A DNA stretch of 64,000 nucleotides from Wurfbainia villosa (lineage: Eukaryota > Streptophyta > Magnoliopsida > Zingiberales > Zingiberaceae), in contig CM046007.1 of the NCBI GenBank assembly GCA_025175895.1, positions 25,439,913 to 25,503,912 on the forward strand. Direction: 5' to 3'. The notes under the pieces are model-generated. The model was given only the letters and a program-made list of their open reading frames with translations. It was not told the DNA's origin and made no database searches. The position numbers were made by a program, and so were the translations under genes. Positions 22,733 to 34,133 of this stretch are shown here, piece after piece; within the stretch, counting starts at the first letter, position 1, and every line of letters starts with the position of its first letter.

Positions 22733-23780
22733 GCATGTTGTGTGTGCTTGAAAATTCCTCATTGTCAATTTACTAAGTGGGAGAGGGACATTTTAATTAA
22801 TTCCCGCGGCCTCCATTACAATTTGACATGTGATGCAACAAACTTGCGCGTCGGCTTTGAGTGCCTTCCTCCCCATCGGATGAGTTTGTTTGCGGATCAC
22901 TAGGTCAAATAATGGTTATAGGAAATTATCTAGGAGCGTGTGTACTTCCACAGCGGTAAGGCACATAATCCGAAATAATTCCCTTAGTACCGTGTAATGG
23001 TGCACACTTAGATGCAAATAAAAAGTAGTTTTATTTGTAGGGCCGAAGAAAAATCAACTATTAATTTTATTTGTCAAAAAGTAAGGCTAACAAGATAATA
23101 AAATTAATGGGTTAAACCTCCTCTTACAAATGTAGAATTTGTATACGTCCACACTATCGTGGCATGCGATATTCTCGGTGTTTGAGGTGTTGGTTGATTT
23201 CGAAATTTTATTGTTTGAGGAATCAATAATTTTTATTGAAATCTACAGTAATAATAAGCATGTTGTGTGTGCTTGAAAATTCCTCATTTTCAATTTACTA
23301 AGTGGGAGAGGGACATTTTAATTAATTCCCACGGCCTCCATTACAATTTGACATGTGATGCAACAAACTTACGCGTCGGCTCTGAGTGTCTTCCTCCCCA
23401 TCGGATTAGTTTGTTTGTGGATCACTAGGTCAAATAATGGTTATAGGAAATTATCTAGGAGCGTGTGTACTTCCACAACGGTAAGACACATAATCCGAAA
23501 TAATTCCCTTAGTACCGTGTAATGGTGCACACTTAGATGCAAATAAAAAGTATCCTCCCCATCGGAGTCACTGCTTTTATTTGTAGGGCCAAAGAGGAAC
23601 CAACTATTAATTTTATTTGTCAAAAAGTAAGGTTGACAAGATAATAAAATTAATGGGTAAAACCTCCTCTTACAAATATAGAATTCGTATACGTCCATAC
23701 TATCGTGGCATGCGATATTCTCGGTATTTTGAGGTGTTGGTTGATTTTGAAATTTTATTGTTTGAGGAATCAATAATTTT
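22733..23780 (+). repeat. 525-bp tandem duplication in the leader of element C
   Basis: GCATGTTGTGTGTGCTTG occurs at 22733 and 23258, and the text after each copy matches for about 520 bp, including TTTACTAAGTGGGAGAGG and the CACTATCGTGGCATGCG word. The copies differ by scattered substitutions, and the first lacks the CCTCCCCATCGGAGTCAC segment. Single-copy leaders occur in B, A and E, so the duplication is specific to C. The reading frames inside it have no domain. Confidence 0.85.
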
Positions 23781-23825
23781 TTGAAATCAAAAGTAATGAT
23801 CTATGTGATTCTTAGGATTTTCAAA

Positions 23826-24178
23826 ATTGACTTTCAGTCCACTTACTGTGATACTAAAGGAAATAAACTTACTGTACCTAAATAATGATGATTGGAAAAG
23901 ATTCTAGATATTGTCTTATCTGCTAAGGAGTACAAGTATGCGCTCTTCAAATAGTGTCCTCAAGCCATCGTTGCTCAAAAAGGGTTTCTACTTCTAAGCC
24001 GAAAGGCAAGAAGAAGAAGAAACAAGGTGGATCAAAGATGATGGGAGGATCTCAGGGAAGAGTGAAGAAGCCGAAAGGCAAGTACTTCACTTGTAAGCAG
24101 GATGGACATTGGAAGAAGGACTGTCCCAATCCAAAACAGAACAAAGGTATATCTTTTGGACTTGTCATTGAAACATGA
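23826..24178 (+). pseudogene. gag: copia gag remnant of element C
   Basis: The initiator is TTG instead of ATG. The first 40 or so codons are recognisable but frameshifted. A large deletion then removes the whole capsid core, joining the TGTCCTCAAGCC segment to the Lys-rich linker. The final part (about 23990-24178) keeps the CCHC knuckle FTCKQDGHWKKDC intact and ends in TGA. It cannot yield a particle protein. Confidence 0.8.
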
Positions 24179-26745
24179 TTAGCGGTGATATCTACCGGCA
24201 CCTGGTGAGTAGATACGGGAGCCACTAATCATGTCTGCAACAATTTGCAGGGGTTCCAGGAAACCCGATGACTAGCTAAAGGGGAGATTACCATTTACTT
24301 GGGCAATGCCATGATGGTGGGGCTATTGCAGTGGGAGAAGTTTTATTTATCTCTTGAAAATAATAAAACTTTGGTTCTGGAAAATTCCCTTTATGTACCT
24401 TTATTTAGAAAGAATTTAGTTTCAATTTCTAAATTATTATGGATGGATATTCTATTTCTTTTAATGACAGAGTTGTTATAAAAAGGAATAGGGAGAATAT
24501 CTATTCAGGTACATTGAAAGGAAATTTGAACCAAAACCTCCCACGATGCAAATTGAAGTTAATAACTCATCTTCTAATTTCAATAAGAGAAAAGAACCTT
24601 CGAAAATGAACCAAACATATCTTTAGCTTCTTAGGCTTGGTCACATTAACCTAAGCAGAATTCAAAGGTTGATAGCTAATGGACCTTTGGGTTCATTAGT
24701 GGTGGAGGATCTCCCAACCTACGAATCTTGCTTGCAGGGTAAGATGACCAAGAGGCCTTTTTAAGGCCAAGGGGTATAGAACCAAAGATGTGTTAGAAAT
24801 GGTTCATTCTGATTTGTGTGGTCCTATGACTATCTAGGCAAGAGGTGGTCTTGAATATTTTGTCTCTTTTATAGACAATTATTCAAGATATGGATGACAC
24901 TACGATCTGATCGTGGTGGTGAGAACCTCTTGGGAGAGTTTAGGAACTACTTATCAGAGGATGGGATTCAATCCCAATTGACTGCACCTGGCACACCCCA
25001 GCAGAACGGTGTAGAAAAGCGAAGGAATAGGACTCTTATGGAGATGATTAGATCGATGATGAGTTATTCTGACTTGTTTTATAGTCCTAGAGATCAGAGA
25101 GTGATCGTTAACACGAACGCCAGATTTCTAGAGGAAGACTATGTGATAAGCCACAAGCCCAAGAGTAAAATTGTTCTGGAGGAGTTAAAAGGGAAGTCAC
25201 TTCTTTAGTACCACCGGTACAAGAGGATATACCACATGTCACTGCACCGCGTGTCACAAAGGATACACAGATGATACCTCGTCGTAGTGGGAGGGTTGTT
25301 AGACAACCTCTTAGATTCATGTTTTTGGACGAATCTTCTGATTTGGTCCCTAGCAAACATGAACCTGATCCCTAGACATACGACGAGGCAATCCAAGATA
25401 TAAATACAGCATCTTGGCAAAGTGCAATGAATACTGAGATTGAATCTATGGATTCAAGTCAGGTCTGGGAGCTCTTATTCATTGCAGCTCATATGGATTA
25501 TGAGGTGTTATAGATGGATGTTAAGACAGCTTTCCTTAATGGAAGTCTTGAGGAAAAGATCTATATGAAGCAACCAGAGGGATTCATTGCTAAGGGCAAA
25601 GAGCGTATTGTATGTAAGCTTAATCGGTCCGTTTATGGACTGAAGCAAGCTTTGAGGTCTTGGAACATCCGCTTTGATGAGGTAAATCCAGACTTATGGA
25701 TTTATTCAAAGTACGGATGAGTCTTGTGTATACAAGAGATGTGACGGAAACGTAGTGGTATTTCTTGTACTATACGTAGATGACATTTTGTTAGTTGACA
25801 ACAATATCAGAGTGTTATCAGACGTAAGGGTATGGTTGTCCAAACAGTTTTGAAGGACTTGGGAGAAGTGGGACACATCCTTGGGATCAAGGTTAGTGTG
25901 CTAATCCCAAGCTTCATACATAGACACAATCTTGATCGTTTTAGCATGCAGAACTCCAAGAAAGGTTTTCTACCTTTTTGGCATGGAGTACCTTTATCTA
26001 AAGAGATGTGTCCCAACATCAAAGAAGATAGAGGAGATGAAGGCGGTTCCTTATGCTTCTGTAGTAGGAAGCCTCATGTATGCGATGCTCTGTACGAGAC
26101 TAGATATCTGCTTTGCCGTGGGCATGGTCAGCAGATATCAGAGTAATCCAGGACAGGGACATTGGACTGCGGTAAAGCATATATTGTAGTGCCTGAGAAG
26201 GACTGGGGATTATATGCTAGTTTACCGGGCAGACCAATTACTCCCTGTAGGTTGCATGGATTGCGATTTCCAATCAGATAGGGATAACAGTAAGTCTACC
26301 TCAGGTTTTGTGTTTACTTTAGGAGGTGGAGCCATTGTATGGAGGAGTGCCCAGCAGAAATGCGTGGCGGACTCCACCATGGAAGCTGAGTATGTGGCAG
26401 CCTATGAGGCGGCCAAAGAAGTTGTGTGGCTCAGGAACTTTCTGATGGACTTGGATGTGATTCCTGGTTTGCCCAGAACTATCACAATTAATTGTGATAA
26501 TAATGGTGCAGTTGCAAACTGGAAGGAACCACGAGCCCATAAGGATAGTAAACACATAGAGTGCAAGTAACACCTGATACGAGAAATCGTAAAGGAGGTA
26601 GAAGTTGTTGTCGCCTAAATTGCATCAGAGGATGACCTGGTAGACCCTTTCACTAAAGCCCTTCTAGCGAGAGCTTTGATAGGCATGTGGAGGGAAGGGG
26701 AATCAGATGTACGGCAGTATGATGACAGCATAGTCTTTTAGTATA
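24179..26745 (+). pseudogene. pol: copia pol remnant of element C
   Basis: The protease motif DTGA is readable near 24213. The integrase has the HLGH-type zinc site, SDLCGP, SDRGGE and the NGV-E-KRRNRT glutamate region, but segments between these are missing. Deletions join YSRYG directly to the TLRSD block (about 24895), YSDL to FYSPRDQ (about 25075), and WEL to FIAAHMDYE (about 25472). RT keeps YVDD (25773-25784). RNase H motifs (EAEYVAAYEAAKE, NCDNNGA) continue to about 26570. Many stops and frameshifts are also present. The polypurine tract AAGTGGGAGAT follows at 26745-26755. Confidence 0.83.
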
Positions 26746-27967
26746 AGTGGGAGATTGTTGGGATGTATACTGAAAGCCTAGCTCTTTTGTATGAACATCT
26801 TTATTTTGAAATAAGAATCACATGATCATTGTTTGCATATTTTTATGATTATGCAAAATTGTCTAATATTTTACATTGTAGATAACATGGTGCTTGGGTG
26901 TGGCACAGAAGATCATGTTATCAGTCCCTTGTAGAATATAAGTAGAGGCTCACAACCAAGATGGTTTTGGACAAACCATTGGCATGGTTGTAGTGTAGCA
27001 TGGTATTGTTTTGTCTTGAACATAGAGTTACACTAGTACACTTAGGTGTATTGAGCAGGACCGACACAGAGGTGATTCAATTTATTGCTGACTACATAAT
27101 TGAATCGGACCTCGGATATTATGTTGTACATACTCTTAATCCCGATATAATAACGGGCACATGTACTTAATATTTATTTCTTTGATTTACCAGAGGGTGA
27201 GATTTCTATGGATTAAATCAATATGCCCGGTAAGTTGGGAAATGATATTATTTACATGGTGTGTCGTTGATTATAGGAGGAAACTGTGTCCTATATATTA
27301 GGTTGATGATGTCCCCTTGAGGAGCTCATAAGGTTCATCATGTAAACCCTGCAAGTTGACTTAGTCAACATGATGATAAGGTTGAGTGGTACTACTCGAG
27401 GAGTTAGATGTTGATTAATTGATGGTCAGTAAATCAATTAATTGACGGACATTCGATATCTTATGTTAGGAATATTGTAACGGCTAGAGGGGGGTGAATA
27501 GCGTCAATGTAATTCTTTCGCGTTTGTTTCTACAATTTCGTTAGCGCAGCGGAAATAGAAAAGTAATAACGATAATGAAATGCACAACACGCTAACACAA
27601 CGATATAACATGGTTCGGAATTGCACGGTTCCGACTCCACGGATCGAGATCTTAAGAGCTCTAGTGATGCTCACGCACTCACTAATCACAAATACTCCTT
27701 CTCGACACAAGCCGGTGGTGGAGAAACCCCTTACAAGTAATCTTACAACAATAAGATACTAATACAAGCAATTACAATAATGAAATACAATGCAAGTAAA
27801 GAAAACTACTTTACAATTGCCTTTGGATTGCTTGATTGCTTGGTTGCTTGAAATCACCTTGGAGACCCTGATTTGCAACAGCAAATCGCTTCAAAACCCT
27901 CAAGAAACCGATATCAAAAACCTCCATCATGAGGTCCTTATAAAGCTTCAACCTTTGATGGAAAAGG

Positions 27968-28312
27968 TCGATCAGTCGACTGATCGGGACCATCAGTCGA
28001 CTGATCACACTGTTGTTGTGAGACAACGGTGTAATCCACGTTGGAAAAATCCAATGGCTAGGACATCAGTCGAATGATCATGACCATCAGTCGACTGATG
28101 AGCCATCACTCGACTGCTCGTCTCAGCAGTCGAGTGAGACTCCATTCTGTGGTGGAAAATCCGAGCATCAGTCGACTGATAATATAATCAGTCGACTGCT
28201 CGTCCATCAGTCGACTGCCTAACAGTGGCAGTCAACTGCTAGGCCACTTCCCGCAGTCAAACCCTAGTTGACTTGGTCCAGTCGACTGCCACATGGCATC
28301 AGTCGACTGACA
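27968..28312. promoter_or_regulatory. CAGTCGACTG palindrome array in D 3' LTR
   Basis: Eight perfect copies and about four one-mismatch copies of the 10-bp palindrome (SalI core) in some 340 bp, spaced irregularly. They lie immediately upstream of the TATA-like box in the element's orientation. The most economical reading is an enhancer-type cluster. Binding factor unknown. Confidence 0.5.
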
Positions 28313-28529
28313 CACCTCAATTATGACGTTTTAACCCAAGTATGGTTCCCCCATACTTGCTAGACCACCCTTAGCCTAGACCTAAGCCTTCTAGCCACCT
28401 CCATCAGCCTCACGTCTCTCGGATCCCTCCAAGTCATCTATGACTTGTTCATCCATCGCGTTAGCCTTCAGGTGCTTCCATCAGCTATGTCATGCTAACG
28501 ATGTCTACACCGCCAAGGCACATTGGTCT

Positions 28530-28790
28530 TACGCCGCCAAGACTCCGCTTGGACTTTACGCCGCCAATCATTGGACTTATGCTGCCAAGCTCCCGCTTGG
28601 ACTTTACGCCGCCAATATCAAACTCTTGGACTTCTCAAATGCCAAGACTCAAGCTTGGACTTTCCCTTGCCAACCTATGTTGGACTTCTCAAATGCCAAG
28701 ACCATGCTTGGACTTTTCATGTGCCAAGTATCCCACTTGGACTTTCCATGCCAAGTACTCAAGACTTGGACTTTACCAAATGACAATTAT
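28530..28790. repeat. Short degenerate repeat TTGGACTT...GCCAAG in D 3' LTR
   Basis: About ten irregular repeats of a 20-35 bp unit with GCCAAG and CTTGGACTT halves, which are partly complementary to each other and could form local hairpins. The matching part of the other LTR is at about 33550-33800. Reading frames through it (Trp/Leu-rich) are repeat artefacts. Confidence 0.6.
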
Positions 28791-28880
28791 ATTGTCATAT
28801 GTTTTTGTCGAAACATCAAAACAACACTCAAGTCAAACTCGAGTCTTGGTCAATCGTGACCTGGGCCAATTGCACCAACA

Positions 28881-30765
28881 ATCTCCCCCTTTTTGATGTT
28901 TGACAAAAACCAAACAAATTATTGAGTTAGAACACTAACTCAAATCCTTTACCAATTATCCCAAATTGGTAAATACTCTCCAAATGTTCTCCCCCAAACA
29001 TTCTCCCCCTTTTTGACTAACATCAAAAAGGTTTCCTCTCCAAGGAGTTCAATGTCTCATGTCCCAATGAGATCTTACAATCTCCCCCTTGGTCCAAAAA
29101 TACATAGGATGTCTACCATCTTCCTAGTGATAAGTCCAATATCACTCAAGAGAGACAATCCCATTTACTTTCCCAATTTCCAAATTGGGTCTCTCAAAAG
29201 TCCCATCAATTTCCCAATTGATGTCATATTCTCCCAATAACATCTCCTCTTCAAGGAGAAAAACACATCCATCATCCCAAGATGGATACCTCCCCCTAAA
29301 GGCTTGCTCTCCCTTGACCATTGCACCAACAATGTCCTTGGGAAGTCCCTTAGCCAATAGGAACTCTAAACCATCAAAATTAAGGTTAGAAATTCAACAT
29401 TGAACTTTCCAACACCTTAAAATTTATACAAACCCTAAATACTTCTCCTAATCTATATCCAATGGATTTTCGCCCTTTATAATGATTCCCAAAGCATATC
29501 CTAGGGTTAGGAGTGATTAGGGACCATAACCGTAGCTGAAATCGGGTTAAACAACCTTGTTTACCCGAAATCGAACTACGATCGAGTGATTCAGAATCGA
29601 TCATTGGCACCTCCATCGATCGAGCCACCTTTGGCGTCTGATAAATCAAATTTCAATTTGATTATCGGAGTTAATTTGAAAATCATAAATAATTATACGT
29701 CTATCAAAAAATCACGAGATTTGATACGTATAATACCTATGACCAATACAATGGGTGAAAAATGTTTGAAAATTATTTTACCCATAAAATACTGAAATTG
29801 GCACAAAGTTCAAAACCATTGAAATTTTCAATGTTTTGGTCCTACTTTGTATCAACTTCATCAATGGTGATTGCTATCAAACGATAGACTTCACCAAGAT
29901 TTTTCAAAATGATTTTAAAATGTTTTCAAAACCTTATTTTGGATCATACTCCTTGGGCTCTATGCACATGACTTGTACACAAGCTTTCCCAATGATCCAC
30001 AAATAGAATTAGATGAGTTTTAGTTCATCTAGATGCAAAAACTATGCACCTTGAACTTAACTCATATCCTAGCATCTCACATGTATCTATGGTGTATAAA
30101 TATACATACATGTCAATTAGATGTGAGATGTGGGTTTTGTTCTCCCTAAACTAGAGTTTCATGCATCTTCTAAAGCAACTCTACTTGATTCCCTTATAAA
30201 TGGGACTTCAAGTCATGCCATAGTCCTTAAATCAATTTTAATCAAGTTAATGCATGAATGTATGATCATGGCAGAAATAATAGCATTATTAAAACATGGC
30301 CAATGATCATGATGTCATGGCATATGATAAAATTTAAAAACACATGACATTTAAAACCTTAAACCTAAGCATAATCATGGCATATAAAAATGATTAAAAA
30401 AAACATGATGTCATGGCATATGGCAATCAAGGCATGGCAAATAAAATATATAGGTATGGTAATACCTAAATTTTAATATTAATTGCCATTTGATATAATT
30501 AAGTATATTTTGCCATATTAACCTAAATTTTCCCAAGTGTGCCAAAAACCCAAAATGACACACTACGACCTCTAAACCTAAATTGTGCCAATTTGACCAT
30601 TTTATCAAACTTCTCAAATAATATTGGCACACCCTAAAATCTTTTAGGATGATAATTCAAATCTATTTCCAAGGTATCCATAACCTTGAAAATAACCTAA
30701 AGTGCCACCTTTGCCATGGTTGAGTTAACTACCCATCCATTTAAGGTTGGCACACCCTAACCCAT
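28881..30765 (-). other. Polypurine tract and non-coding spacer of element D
   Basis: ATCTCCCCCTTTTTGATG at 28881-28898 is the polypurine tract on the minus strand. CTCCCCC words recur at about 28990, 29003, 29082 and 29292. The remaining sequence is AT-rich, with no domain-bearing frame on either strand. In autonomous SIRE elements pol (and sometimes an env-like frame) would occupy part of this interval. Confidence 0.7.
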
Positions 30766-32445
30766 CTAGCGTGCATCAATCACGCTCTTAGGAACCCAAA
30801 ACCGATTTGAGCTCCTAGGGTTAATTAGATACTCCTTAGGGATAACCTCCCTAGATACCTTCCTAATGACCCTTCTAGGCTTAGAAGCCTTGGTCATTTT
30901 GGTTTTGCCATGGTTAACTCTAGGGGTGACTCCCCTTGTAACCTTCTTAGTGGCTTCCCTAGGTTTCCTAGAAACCCTAGCAACTAGGCACACACCATGG
31001 TCAACTCTAGGGATGACTTCCCTATTGACCTTGGTCTTCCTAGACCTAGTTAGTATTCCATAGTCAAATGGAACACAATGATAAGCCACCTTAGGCTTAG
31101 GTTTGTGACCCAAACCTTTCTTGCCCTTGGTTGACTTTTGACTTTTAGATCCTAGATGTTGACTTTGACTTCTTGACCCAGGAATTTGACCATTAGACCC
31201 TTTAGATTGATTTTGTATCTTATTTAGGGTCTTTTCAAGTTTCTCAAGCCTTGACCTCAAGGCTTGGTTCTCTAATTCTAATTGCCCAATTTTAGAATTT
31301 TGATTTAGACCATGGGCATGGTTCTTCCTAGGCATATGCCTAGTCCATTTAGGGTTAAGGCCTAGATGTTCTCCTATTTTCCTAATTGATTCTCTAGGTA
31401 AGATATTTTTAGGGACATTAGTCTCAAACATCTCCTTATTCCTAAGGTGAACCTTCTTATCTCCTAAACAAATATGTTTGTTATTTCTAGCATGCTCTTT
31501 ATGATAAATAGCAAGAGAATTGAAACCCTTAGCATGCTTTTGCCTATTAACTAAAAAGGATGCATTATTAAAATATACCTTAGGGTTAACTTTGGAAGCT
31601 CCCCCTACATGTGTAGCTCCCTCTTGTGCCTTCTTCTTCCCCCTAGGACATTGATTCCTATAATGTCCTTTTGCATTGCATTTGAAGCATATGATGTGCT
31701 CCTTGCTCTTGATACTTGGGGAACCGGCGTCCGTTGACTTTTGTTGACTTTTAGGCACCGGAGGAGCTTTCTTGACTTTCTTTGGGCACTTACTCTTATA
31801 ATGCCAAAATTTCCTACACTCAAAACACATAATGTTATTTTTATTTTGAATTGAGGTGTTTGAGTTACCGATGGTGGTGGAGACCGGAATTGGACTTTGG
31901 GCTTCTTCATCTTGACCGGATGTCGAAGCTTCTTCTTCTCGATGTTCCAGTATGAAGGTTCTCTCCTCCCCCTCAATCCTTGAGGTGGATGCTTCTTCCA
32001 CTTCCTCCACCTCTTCCGACCCGGAAGTTGACTCCTCACTTTCTTGTGAGGATGATGATGATTCTTCTTCGGTCTCCTCCTCTTCCAAGTCTTCTTGGAC
32101 CGATTCGGGATTGTCGTGGAACTTGATCAACTTGTTCCACAACTCCTTGGCATCCCTATAGCTTCCTAATCTGGACAAAATATCGTTAGGTATCAAATCA
32201 ATCAACATTTTTGTTACCTTAACGGTTGTCTTGAATTTTTCCCATTGCTCCTCGGTCCATCTCTTCATCTTGAGGATTTCGCCGTTTTCTCCTCTCGGAG
32301 CATCAAAACCTATAGTCACGGCAAACCAATTTTCTATATTCGTCATTAGAAAATATTCCATCCTACCTTTCCAATACGCAAAATGTTCGCGGTTGAAGGA
32401 AGGTGGGATGTTGACGTCATCACCCAATCTTTCCTCAAATTCCAT
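30766..32445 (-). CDS. gag: Gag polyprotein of element D (559 codons, open)
   Basis: An uninterrupted minus-strand frame starting MEFEERL. Residues about 15-115 form the capsid-like part (FNREHFAYWKGRMEYFL, then AKELWNKLIKFH), related to SIRE/Maximus gag. Residues 118-152 are Glu/Ser-rich. Two CCHC zinc knuckles follow: CFEC-x4-H-x4-C at 207-220 and CFKC-x4-H-x4-C at 253-266. A coiled-coil heptad stretch covers about 385-412 and the C-terminus (about 415-559) is Lys/Arg-rich, with a thrice-repeated basic motif (REVIPRVDHG type). The frame ends before any protease DSG/DTG motif. Such a protein would assemble virus-like particles and bind RNA. That the frame is open while every other gag here is broken suggests recent insertion or selection. 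Confidence 0.85.
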   Translation of the reverse strand: MEFEERLGDDVNIPPSFNREHFAYWKGRMEYFLMTNIENWFAVTIGFDAPRGENGEILKMKRWTEEQWEKFKTTVKVTKMLIDLIPNDILSRLGSYRDAKELWNKLIKFHDNPESVQEDLEEEETEEESSSSSQESEESTSGSEEVEEVEEASTSRIEGEERTFILEHREEEASTSGQDEEAQSPIPVSTTIGNSNTSIQNKNNIMCFECRKFWHYKSKCPKKVKKAPPVPKSQQKSTDAGSPSIKSKEHIICFKCNAKGHYRNQCPRGKKKAQEGATHVGGASKVNPKVYFNNASFLVNRQKHAKGFNSLAIYHKEHARNNKHICLGDKKVHLRNKEMFETNVPKNILPRESIRKIGEHLGLNPKWTRHMPRKNHAHGLNQNSKIGQLELENQALRSRLEKLEKTLNKIQNQSKGSNGQIPGSRSQSQHLGSKSQKSTKGKKGLGHKPKPKVAYHCVPFDYGILTRSRKTKVNREVIPRVDHGVCLVARVSRKPREATKKVTRGVTPRVNHGKTKMTKASKPRRVIRKVSREVIPKEYLINPRSSNRFWVPKSVIDAR

Positions 32446-32499
32446 ATTCTTCCCTCTAGCTTCTTGACTCCGGGTTGTTAATCCGTAGAAGAGCCCTGG

Positions 32500-32511
32500 G
32501 CTCTGATACCA
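32500..32511 (-). promoter_or_regulatory. Primer-binding site of element D
   Basis: Plus-strand GCTCTGATACCA is TGGTATCAGAGC on the minus strand, two bases from the LTR, matching initiator tRNA-Met. Confidence 0.9.
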
Positions 32512-32513
32512 CT

Positions 32514-33905
32514 TGTTAGGAATATTGCAACGGCTAGAGGGGGGTGAATAGCGTCAATGGAATTCTTTCGCGTTTGTTTCTACAATTTCGTTAGCGCAGC
32601 GGAAATAGAAAAGTAATAACGATAACGAAATGCACAACACGCTAACACAACGATATAACGTGGTTCGGAACCGCACGGTTCCTAGTCCATGGATCGAGCT
32701 CTTAAGAGCTCTAGTGATGCACACGCACTCACTAATCACAAATACTCCTTCTCGAAACAAGTCAAGGTGGAGAAACCCCTTACAAGTAATCTTACAACAA
32801 TAAGATACTAATACAAGCAATTACAATAATTAAATACAATGCAAGTAAAGAAAACTACTTTACAATTGCCTTTGGATTGATTGATTGCTTGGTTGCTTGA
32901 AATCACCTTGGAGACCCTGATTTGCAACATCAAATCACTCCAAAACCCTCAAGAAACCGATATCAAAATCCTCCATCACGAGCTCCTTAAAAAGCTTCAA
33001 CCTGTGCTGGAAAAGGTCGATCAGTCGACTGATCGGGACCATCGATCGGATCACTTCTTTGTGAGACAACGGTGTAATCTCGTTGGAAAAATCCAGCGGC
33101 TAGGGCGTCGATCGACTAATCATGACCATCGATCGGTGATGAGCCATCACTCGACTTCGTCTCGTGATCAGTGAGACTCCATTCGTGGCCTAAAATATGA
33201 GCATCGTCGGTGATAACATAATCGCCGATCATTCTCGTCCATCGATCGCTTCGGTGGGCAATGATCGCTACCACTTCCCGATCAAACCCTAGTTGACTTG
33301 GTCCAGTCGACTGCCACATGGCATCAGTCGACTGACACACCTCAATTATGAGGTTTTAACCCAATTATGGTTCCCCCATACTTGCTAGACCACCCTTAGC
33401 CTAGACCTAAGCCTTCTAGCCACCTCCATCAGCCTCACATCTCTTGGATCCCTCCAAGCCATCCATGACTTGTTCATCCATCGCGCTAGCCTTCAGGTGC
33501 TTCAATCAGCTATGTCATGCTAACGGTGTCTACACCGCCAAGGCACATTGGTCTTATGCCGCCAAGACTCCGCTTGGACTTTACGCCGCCAATCATTGGA
33601 CTTATGATGCAAAGCTCCCGCTTGGACTTTACGCCGCCAATATCAAACCCTTGGACTTCTCAAATGCCAAGACTCAAGCTTGAACTTTTCCTTGCCAACC
33701 TTTGTTGGACTTCTCAAATGCCAAGACTATGCTTGGACTTTTCATGTGCCAAGTGTCCCACTTGGACTTTCCATGCCAAGTACTCAAGACTTGGACTTTA
33801 CCAAATGACAATTACATTGTCATATGTTTTTGTCGAAACATCAAAACATCACTCAAGTCAAACTCGAGTCCTGGTCAATCGTGACCTGGGCCGATTGCAC
33901 CAACA
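32514..33905 (-). repeat. 5' LTR of element D
   Basis: 1392 bp, plus-strand TGTTAGGAATATTG to GATTGCACCAACA. It is close to its partner except at about 33040-33290, where most CAGTCGACTG words are replaced by CGATCG-like words. Only three perfect palindromes remain (about 33020, 33305, 33325). Confidence 0.87.
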
Positions 33906-34133
33906 TCTTAAACACGGGGAGATGGATGTACAAATAATATAAGGAGCCCATATTAATTTATGGGGGTTGGTGAGGTAGTTCGATGATGATCCTCTAGTGG
34001 AATGGAACATTATTGATGGATCAAGTTTGTGTGGTTCTGATCCATCGGGTGGCCAAGATCCAACTCCTCCTCATGGTCCCTATCGTAGGCTAATATAAAC
34101 CTCATGAAGTCTAGGTCAAATGATGGAAAACAA

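Larger units (their letters stand above)
27464..28880 (-). repeat. 3' LTR of element D
   Basis: 1417 bp, plus-strand TGTTAGGAATATTG to AATTGCACCAACA. It contains eight perfect CAGTCGACTG palindromes between about 27970 and 28310 plus near-copies. In its own orientation these lie just upstream of a TATA-like TTTATAAGG at about 27938-27946. The region at about 28530-28790 is a degenerate run of GCCAAGACT...TTGGACTT words. Confidence 0.87.
27459..33910 (-). mobile_element. D: gag-only (TR-GAG type) SIRE-like element, TSD TCTTA
   Basis: Element proper 27464-33905 (6442 bp), TCTTA at 27459-27463 and 33906-33910. In its own orientation the order is 5' LTR (33905-32514), primer-binding site, short leader, gag (32445-30766), 1.9 kb non-coding spacer, polypurine tract, 3' LTR (28880-27464). 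No protease, integrase, RT or RNase H motif is present on either strand between the LTRs. Gag with zinc knuckles but no pol is the defining layout of TR-GAG elements (terminal-repeat retrotransposons with GAG domain). It must use pol proteins from an autonomous SIRE relative. None is in this window. Confidence 0.85.

Noticed and set aside
24179..25500. Missing pol segments in element C as spliced-out introns (a retro-copied spliced RNA)
   Set aside because: The junctions do not fit GT-AG borders when compared with element B, and at least two show short microhomology, which favours deletion.
28440..28896. Three overlapping frames with Trp/Leu-rich repeats, also at 33444-33942
   Set aside because: They read the degenerate TTGGACTT repeat of the D LTR in three phases. 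Being open in all frames indicates repeat, not coding.
28881..30765. Possible env-like gene in the spacer of element D
   Set aside because: No frame over about 90 codons with a signal peptide or membrane segments was seen. The region is AT-rich and full of CTCCCCC words.
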